Positions 59,923-64,000 of a DNA stretch of 64,000 nucleotides are shown here, piece after piece (the first letter of the stretch is position 1; each line of letters starts with the position of its first letter). The position numbers and the translations under genes were made by a program. The DNA lies in contig JAJDEB010000017.1 of the NCBI GenBank assembly GCA_029260015.1, forward strand, positions 26,283-90,282. The letters are read 5' to 3'. The notes beneath the pieces are model-generated. The model ran no database searches. It saw only the letters and a program-made list of their open reading frames with translations, and was not told where the DNA came from. The stretch comes from Phycisphaerae bacterium. Lineage in GTDB: Bacteria > Planctomycetota > Phycisphaerae > UBA1845.

Positions 59923-60642
59923 CTAATCGTCTTCATTTTCTATTTCAATTTCACCCCAATCGACGCCGCGTTTCTGGTAGTCATGGGTCATTTCCGCGGG
60001 CATGAACTTGGCGAATGGCGACACATGCCCGTCGGCAAAGAGCACGTTGTTCTTGGTTTTGGCATGAATCTTACGGTCCCAGTTTAGACCAAGTTGCGTG
60101 GCGTCGTCCATGTCGGCATCGTTGATATTCAAACCCACGTTCGTCCCGAACGGCGGTGCGAAAAAATCCTGATTCGTGCAGTCGCCTGAGAATACAAACT
60201 CGGAAGGGTAACGGATCAGTGCGCGACGGGTGCTTTGAATCGCCTGCCGCGTCCACACTGCATACGCGGATTCAAAATAACTTACCACGACATCTTGCGG
60301 GTAGGCGGGGCATCGCAAAATATCGATCGCTGGTAATGATCCATCATCCCGCAACAACTCCGTCCACGCCGGGCCTTCTTCGTCACCGTTCGTGCCGTCT
60401 TTTTCGGTGCCGTAGTAGCCCCAGATGTGCCACTTCGACCATCTGGGCGTCCAGTCGGACTCGACATCGGCGTACATGGCTTTCGCCATTCCGATTTGTT
60501 TAAGGTTTGAAGCACAAAGGACTTGCTTGGCCTGGCTTCGGGCGCGTCGCAAGCTTGGCAAGAGTATCGCGACAAGCAGCGCAATAATTGAGATGACAAC
60601 CAATAATTCCACCAATGTAAATGCGCGCTGCGTCTTCTTCAT
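59923..60642 (-). CDS. Prepilin-like (type II pseudopilin) protein
   Basis: A 239-aa pseudopilin; GGAGAG precedes ATG 60642. The leader is only MKKTQRA before [21 protein letters not shown]; note Ala rather than Gly at the cleavage position. [20 protein letters not shown] follows, and the C-terminal [16 protein letters not shown] is the family's FADGH element. The tail is acidic ([10 protein letters not shown]). It stands alone between the cystathionine operon and rsmA. Confidence 0.87.
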   Translation of the reverse strand: MKKTQRAFTLVELLVVISIIALLVAILLPSLRRARSQAKQVLCASNLKQIGMAKAMYADVESDWTPRWSKWHIWGYYGTEKDGTNGDEEGPAWTELLRDDGSLPAIDILRCPAYPQDVVVSYFESAYAVWTRQAIQSTRRALIRYPSEFVFSGDCTNQDFFAPPFGTNVGLNINDADMDDATQLGLNWDRKIHAKTKNNVLFADGHVSPFAKFMPAEMTHDYQKRGVDWGEIEIENEDD

Positions 60643-60827
60643 CAATGCTCTCCAGTGGCTTGAGATTTGTATGAAAGTGTCTTTGATTGAAAAGTGATTT
60701 CGAGGCCGGCTGAGATAGATGCCTCTACAGAATTAATTCGGCGTTTCGGCGCGTGCGCGCTTAGTCAAAATGTTTTGTGATGCGCGCGTGCATATGTAAC
60801 GTAGCGCTGCGCGAATTGGATTGCTCG

Positions 60828-60892
60828 GTAGGGTGGGCCGGGCCCACCAATCTGTAAACCATTCAAGAAGTGGTGGGCACGGCCCACCCTAC
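60828..60892. repeat. Family A palindromic repeat, copy 4
   Basis: The 21-nt arms are as in the other copies except for one G in the left arm (CCGGGCCC), with an unrelated 23-nt loop. The right end overlaps the stop codon of rsmA: the TAG is the TAG of the repeat's GTAGGG. Confidence 0.9.
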
Positions 60893-61776
60893 GGAAATCG
60901 TGTTTGCTGGTGCGCATCCTTCATCGTGGCGTGGAGTGCTTGCCACTGTTCGAGCGGAATCTGTTCGGCACGTTGGGTGACATCGAATTGGTCGTTGACG
61001 ACATCGGTGAGATTTTCGGGAAGCGATGCGATGTTGGAGCGCAGTGTCTTACGTCGGTGTGCGAATGCGGTACGAACGACGGTGAGAAATTCCTTGAAAG
61101 CGTCGGGCGATTCGGTGATGTTCTGTTTGACGTCGAGGCGCAGCATCGATGAGTCGATCTTGGGTGGCGGCCAGAAGACCGATGGGGGAAGCTTCGCGAG
61201 GATCTGCATGTCGCAGGCGATTTGCAGGGCGATCGAGAGCGGCCCGAAATTTTTCGATCCGGCATTGGCGACGATCCGGTCAGCCACCTCCCTTTGGATC
61301 GTAAAGACCATCCGCTCGACGGTCGGCTTGAGCATGAGCAGATTGATCAAAAGGGGCGAGGCGATGCTGTAAGGCAGATTGGCAACGAGGACAAAGCGGT
61401 TCAGGTTGGCGTGGCTGCGAATCCTTTCGACGACGCTGGGGGCGATGTCGTGCTTGCGTTCGAGAATATCGGTGTGAATGATCTCAACGTTGGGTTGATC
61501 TTTGAATCGATCCTTGAGCAAACGAGCCAAACCGGCATCGGCTTCTGCGACAACGAGTTGATCGGCGAGGGTGGCTAGCTGGTCGGTCAATCCGCCCGTA
61601 CCTCCACCGACTTCCAGAACGAGCGTGCCCGGGCCAAGGTCGGCTGACTCAACCAGCTTCATCATCAGGTTGCGGTCTATCAGAAAATTCTGGCCGAGGC
61701 GGCGATTGGGAGCCAACCCGTGCTCGCTTAGCGTTTGCTGTATGACGCTTTGGGTTTGAAATGGTACGGATTCCAT
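60889..61776 (-). CDS. rsmA: 16S rRNA dimethyladenosine transferase
   Basis: The KsgA/RsmA enzyme dimethylates two adjacent adenines near the 3' end of 16S rRNA. The 295-aa sequence has RRLGQNFLIDRNLMMKLV, motif I VLEVGGGTGGLTDQLA (GGGTG where GPGTG is usual), and the catalytic NLPYSIASPLLI. GGAGC precedes ATG 61776. The last codon and stop are formed at the edge of a family A palindrome, so the natural C-terminus may have been reset by that repeat. Confidence 0.94.
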   Translation of the reverse strand: MESVPFQTQSVIQQTLSEHGLAPNRRLGQNFLIDRNLMMKLVESADLGPGTLVLEVGGGTGGLTDQLATLADQLVVAEADAGLARLLKDRFKDQPNVEIIHTDILERKHDIAPSVVERIRSHANLNRFVLVANLPYSIASPLLINLLMLKPTVERMVFTIQREVADRIVANAGSKNFGPLSIALQIACDMQILAKLPPSVFWPPPKIDSSMLRLDVKQNITESPDAFKEFLTVVRTAFAHRRKTLRSNIASLPENLTDVVNDQFDVTQRAEQIPLEQWQALHATMKDAHQQTRFP

Positions 61777-61914
61777 CGATGCTCCGGGTTTGCATTCACG
61801 GTCAGTTGCTTTGGCTACCTGTTAAGCGGTAAACCACTATAATGGCATTTCGCGTTCGGGTCGCGACCAGTCGGTTGAATCTGCTGCCATTTTGAAAAAG
61901 GAGTACCACGCCCG

Positions 61915-62394
61915 ATGAATTCCTACGAAGTGTTACGTCGGGCGGCAGAGCCCATCGGTGTGAAGGCGTTGGCTGCGAAGCTGCGATTGTCGCCGGCGAT
62001 GGTCTACAAATGGTGCCAGGAATCAGGCAAAGCCGACCCGGACGCCAGCGGTGCGCGGAATCCGCTCGACCGCATCGCCGAAGTCTACCGGGCCACCGAA
62101 TCAGTCGAAGTCATCAATTGGTTATGCCATGAAGCCGACGGTTTCTTCGTGAGCAATCCGAAACCACTCAACGACTCCATCGACACCGAATTGCTAAAGC
62201 ACACGCATCAACTCGTGACCGAATTCAGCAAGCTGCTAGCCACCGTGACCAAATCCATCGAAGATGACGGCATGATAGAACCGAACGAAGCCAACCAAAT
62301 TCGCCAGGCGTGGGAAACGCTGAAGCTAATGGCAGAGAGTTTCGTGGTGGCGGGCGAACGGGGGACGTATTTTACGGAAAAAAATGGCAAGTAA
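61915..62394 (+). CDS. Phage CII/CP76-like regulatory protein
   Basis: A 159-aa protein with GGAG upstream of ATG 61915. Residues about 15-35 (IGVKALAAKLRLSPAMVYKWCQE) form a helix-turn-helix, and GARNPLDRIAEVYRAT followed by a long helical C-terminus resembles the phage regulatory CII family found also on bacterial chromosomes. DNA binding is likely; its target is unknown. No other phage gene is nearby. A family B repeat follows. Confidence 0.7.
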   Translation: MNSYEVLRRAAEPIGVKALAAKLRLSPAMVYKWCQESGKADPDASGARNPLDRIAEVYRATESVEVINWLCHEADGFFVSNPKPLNDSIDTELLKHTHQLVTEFSKLLATVTKSIEDDGMIEPNEANQIRQAWETLKLMAESFVVAGERGTYFTEKNGK

Positions 62395-62400
62395 TCGTAC

Positions 62401-62433
62401 GGGTGCCCCGCCCTTTAGGGTGGGGGACTGACG
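62401..62433 (+). repeat. Family B repeat, copy 1
   Basis: GGGTGCCCCGCCC-TTTA-GGGTGGGG followed by GACTGACG; itself a hairpin with 8-bp stem. It fills the gap between the CII-like gene and thrC. Further copies lie at 63727 and, inverted, 63832. Confidence 0.85.
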
Positions 62434-62454
62434 AATTAAAGTAAGGTTTGTCAC

Positions 62455-63714
62455 ATGAGTCCAACGTCCATGTCAGCGCAATTCGTGTCATACGTTCGGC
62501 AGTTGCGATGTGTCAATTGCGGCGCGACGTATTCGCCGGAGAAGGTGTCATACACCTGCCCATCGTGCGGGCCTGATGATGGCATCCTCGACGTCGAGTA
62601 TGACATGGATGCGGTTGCACGCGATCTGGTGATTTCGGACTTGCTCGATGGGCCGCAGAACCATTGGCGCTATGGACCATTGCTTCCGGTGACAGCCCAT
62701 CACATCGGCGTTCATTGGCCGATCGGTTGGACGCCGATGGTCGATGCACCGCTTCTTGCCAAGCTCTGCGGTGTCAAACGACTTCGTCTTAAGGACGATT
62801 CACGCAACGCCTCGGGTTCGTTTAAGGATCGGGCTTCGAGCATTGGTGTGGTGCGAGCGGCAGAGTCTGGTGCGAAGGCCATTGCTTGTGCATCCACTGG
62901 TAATGCGGCCGTCAGCCTTGCGGCATGTTCGGCGATGGCTTCGATGCCGGCATATATCTTCGTGTCGCAGCGCATCCCCGAAGGCAAACTCGCGCAACTT
63001 TTGATTTATGGTGCGACGGTGTTTCGCGTGAATGGTAGTTATGACGATGCGTATCGACTTTGCGCGTCGGCGTGCGAAGCGTTCGGCTGGTACAACCGCA
63101 ACTGTGCGTACAACCCGTACCTCGTCGAAGGTAAGAAAACTGGCGGGTTGGAAATCGCCGAACAATGCATGACCGATCCGCCCGATTGGGTGGCGATGAG
63201 CGTGGGTGATGGTTGCTCGATCGCTGGGGTCGCTAAAGGGCTGAAGCAGATGGCCGAACTCGATTTGATCGATTGGTCAACCAAGCTTCTCGGTGTGCAA
63301 GCCGACGGCGTCGCGCCGATACAAGCCGTCTTTGAAACCGGTAAGCTTGGCAATGCTTCGGGCGATACCTTCGCCGACAGCATCAACTGTCCGGTTCCGC
63401 GGAACATCAAGAAAGCAGTGACTGCCGTTCGCGAATCCGAAGGGGCTTACAACTCGGTGACGGATGATGAAATTCGCTGGGCGATGCGCGAAGTCGGGCG
63501 ACTAGCCGGCATCTTCGCAGAACCCGCCGCCGCCGCGGCTGTCGCCGGGGTGGCTAAAGCTGCCCGGGAAGGCGTCATCGATGCCAAGGCGTCGGTTGTC
63601 GCGTATATAAGTGGCAACGGCTTAAAAGACACGCCCGCCGCGATCAGCGCAGCCGGCGCACCGATCGATATCACGCCCAACCTAGACGAAGTCAAACGCG
63701 CAGTGAATCATTAG
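62455..63714 (+). CDS. thrC: Threonine synthase
   Basis: A 419-aa PLP enzyme converting O-phosphohomoserine to threonine. It starts with a zinc-ribbon (CVNC, CPSC; Cys19, 22, 35, 38) common in long threonine synthases, then LKDDSRNASGSFKDRAS with the PLP lysine Lys124, CASTGNAAVSLAA, SVGDGCSIAGVAKG and a C-terminal ISGNGLKD. AAGG precedes ATG 62455. Confidence 0.93.
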   Translation: MSPTSMSAQFVSYVRQLRCVNCGATYSPEKVSYTCPSCGPDDGILDVEYDMDAVARDLVISDLLDGPQNHWRYGPLLPVTAHHIGVHWPIGWTPMVDAPLLAKLCGVKRLRLKDDSRNASGSFKDRASSIGVVRAAESGAKAIACASTGNAAVSLAACSAMASMPAYIFVSQRIPEGKLAQLLIYGATVFRVNGSYDDAYRLCASACEAFGWYNRNCAYNPYLVEGKKTGGLEIAEQCMTDPPDWVAMSVGDGCSIAGVAKGLKQMAELDLIDWSTKLLGVQADGVAPIQAVFETGKLGNASGDTFADSINCPVPRNIKKAVTAVRESEGAYNSVTDDEIRWAMREVGRLAGIFAEPAAAAAVAGVAKAAREGVIDAKASVVAYISGNGLKDTPAAISAAGAPIDITPNLDEVKRAVNH

Positions 63715-63726
63715 ATCGCTACGATC

Positions 63727-63866
63727 GGGTGCCCCGCCCTTTAGGGTGGGGGACTGACCGAATTCGGAAAACGCACGATCAGGTTGAAACTTCATTACGC
63801 GCTTGTTCAGGATTCAAGACTGTTGGCAATCCGTCAGTCCCCCATCCTAAAGGATGGGGCACCCCA
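63727..63866. repeat. Family B repeat pair forming a long inverted repeat
   Basis: A forward copy (63727-63758, GGTGCCCCGCCCTTTAGG...) and an inverted copy (63832-63866, ...CATCCTAAAGGATGGGGCACCCC) enclose about 73 bases. The whole can fold as a long hairpin just after thrC. An open frame at 63729-63962 is a read-through of this repeat, not a gene. Confidence 0.85.
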
Positions 63867-64000
63867 ATAGTGTTCGGCACGTTGATTGCCTGCATGGATT
63901 TGATTGGGGTGGTTGGCGTTTTGTGTGGTGTTTTTTTAGGTTCAATGAGTCATTGGTGTTGATTTTCTATGCGCAGCGTTGACGCCCGGGGTGGCACGGT
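63867..64000. other. Window end, no gene recognised
   Basis: I see no supported gene or RNA in the last 134 bases. Confidence 0.4.

Noticed and set aside
28771..60892. Family A palindromes as CRISPR repeats or IS ends
   Set aside because: The copies are many kilobases apart, have no regular spacers and no transposase between them.
63729..63962. A 77-codon frame at the window end
   Set aside because: Most of it is translated family B repeat; no ribosome site and no plausible protein features.
1..64000. tRNA, rRNA or tmRNA genes
   Set aside because: I scanned the gene gaps for TPsiC-like GGTTCRANTC and CCA-type ends and found none that form a cloverleaf; a covariance-model search would be needed to exclude them fully.

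Overview
The window most likely comes from a planctomycete, probably of the Phycisphaerae type. The evidence is several orphan prepilin-like proteins with a [14 protein letters not shown] N-terminus, secreted proteins rich in DCNxNGxPDxCE motifs and dockerin-like EF-hand pairs, one PEP-CTERM protein, scattered palindromic repeats, and a moderately GC-rich chromosome with many GTG/TTG starts. I see no rRNA, tRNA, CRISPR array, IS element or prophage; everything reads as chromosomal backbone plus lineage-specific secreted and cell-surface genes.

Layout. 1-3466 (minus): partial rhomboid protease, DUF1844 protein, a 535-aa protein with faint BshC resemblance, and a family 2 glycosyltransferase, divergent from a TPR lipoprotein. 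4669-10395: a 1908-aa secreted protein with two seven-repeat FG-GAP propellers, a third propeller and a dockerin-like end. 10978-13938: infA, pruA and proC. 14100-18097: small membrane and lipoproteins and a prepilin, with a decayed copy of that prepilin's tail at 15669-15759. 18483-23284: a PilT-type ATPase, a membrane-anchored GspE/PilB-like protein whose ATPase motifs are all destroyed, and a CvpA-like membrane protein. 23331-25754: aroA and a flippase-like membrane protein. 26014-29995: prepilins, a dockerin/PEP-CTERM paralogue pair and a small metal-type periplasmic protein. 30131-36878: a divergent pair of secreted proteins, a nuclease with a lamin-tail domain and a 1446-aa lamin-tail/OB-fold protein, which together look like a split extracellular-nuclease system. 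37067-45729: canonical PilT, creatininase-family protein, methyltransferase, nitroreductase, hslU, rpsU, STAS protein and an unusual RNase HII-like protein.

46207-56917 is a respiratory block. A secreted cupredoxin with an amicyanin-like copper loop precedes a twelve-gene plus-strand operon: coxB, coxA, coxC, subunit IV, two small membrane proteins, ctaA, ctaB, an ABC-2 exporter pair, SCO1 and a DUF420 protein. This supplies the subunits of an aa3-type oxidase, heme A synthesis and CuA assembly. A promoter with good -35/-10 boxes lies upstream of coxB.

56923-63714 holds free-methionine sulfoxide reductase, a lipoprotein, an ACT-like small protein coupled to a cystathionine synthase/lyase with a structured leader, another prepilin, rsmA, a CII-like regulator and thrC.

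The most notable points are the pseudo-ATPase operon, the split nuclease/lamin-tail pair with shared GACC modules, two families of dispersed palindromes placed just after genes, an RNase HII-like protein with GYG instead of GRG, a zinc-ribbon insertion in CtaA, and the leader of the cystathionine gene in which a 15-bp stem overlaps the ribosome binding site. Functions are inferred from reading sequence and motifs only; no searches were run.
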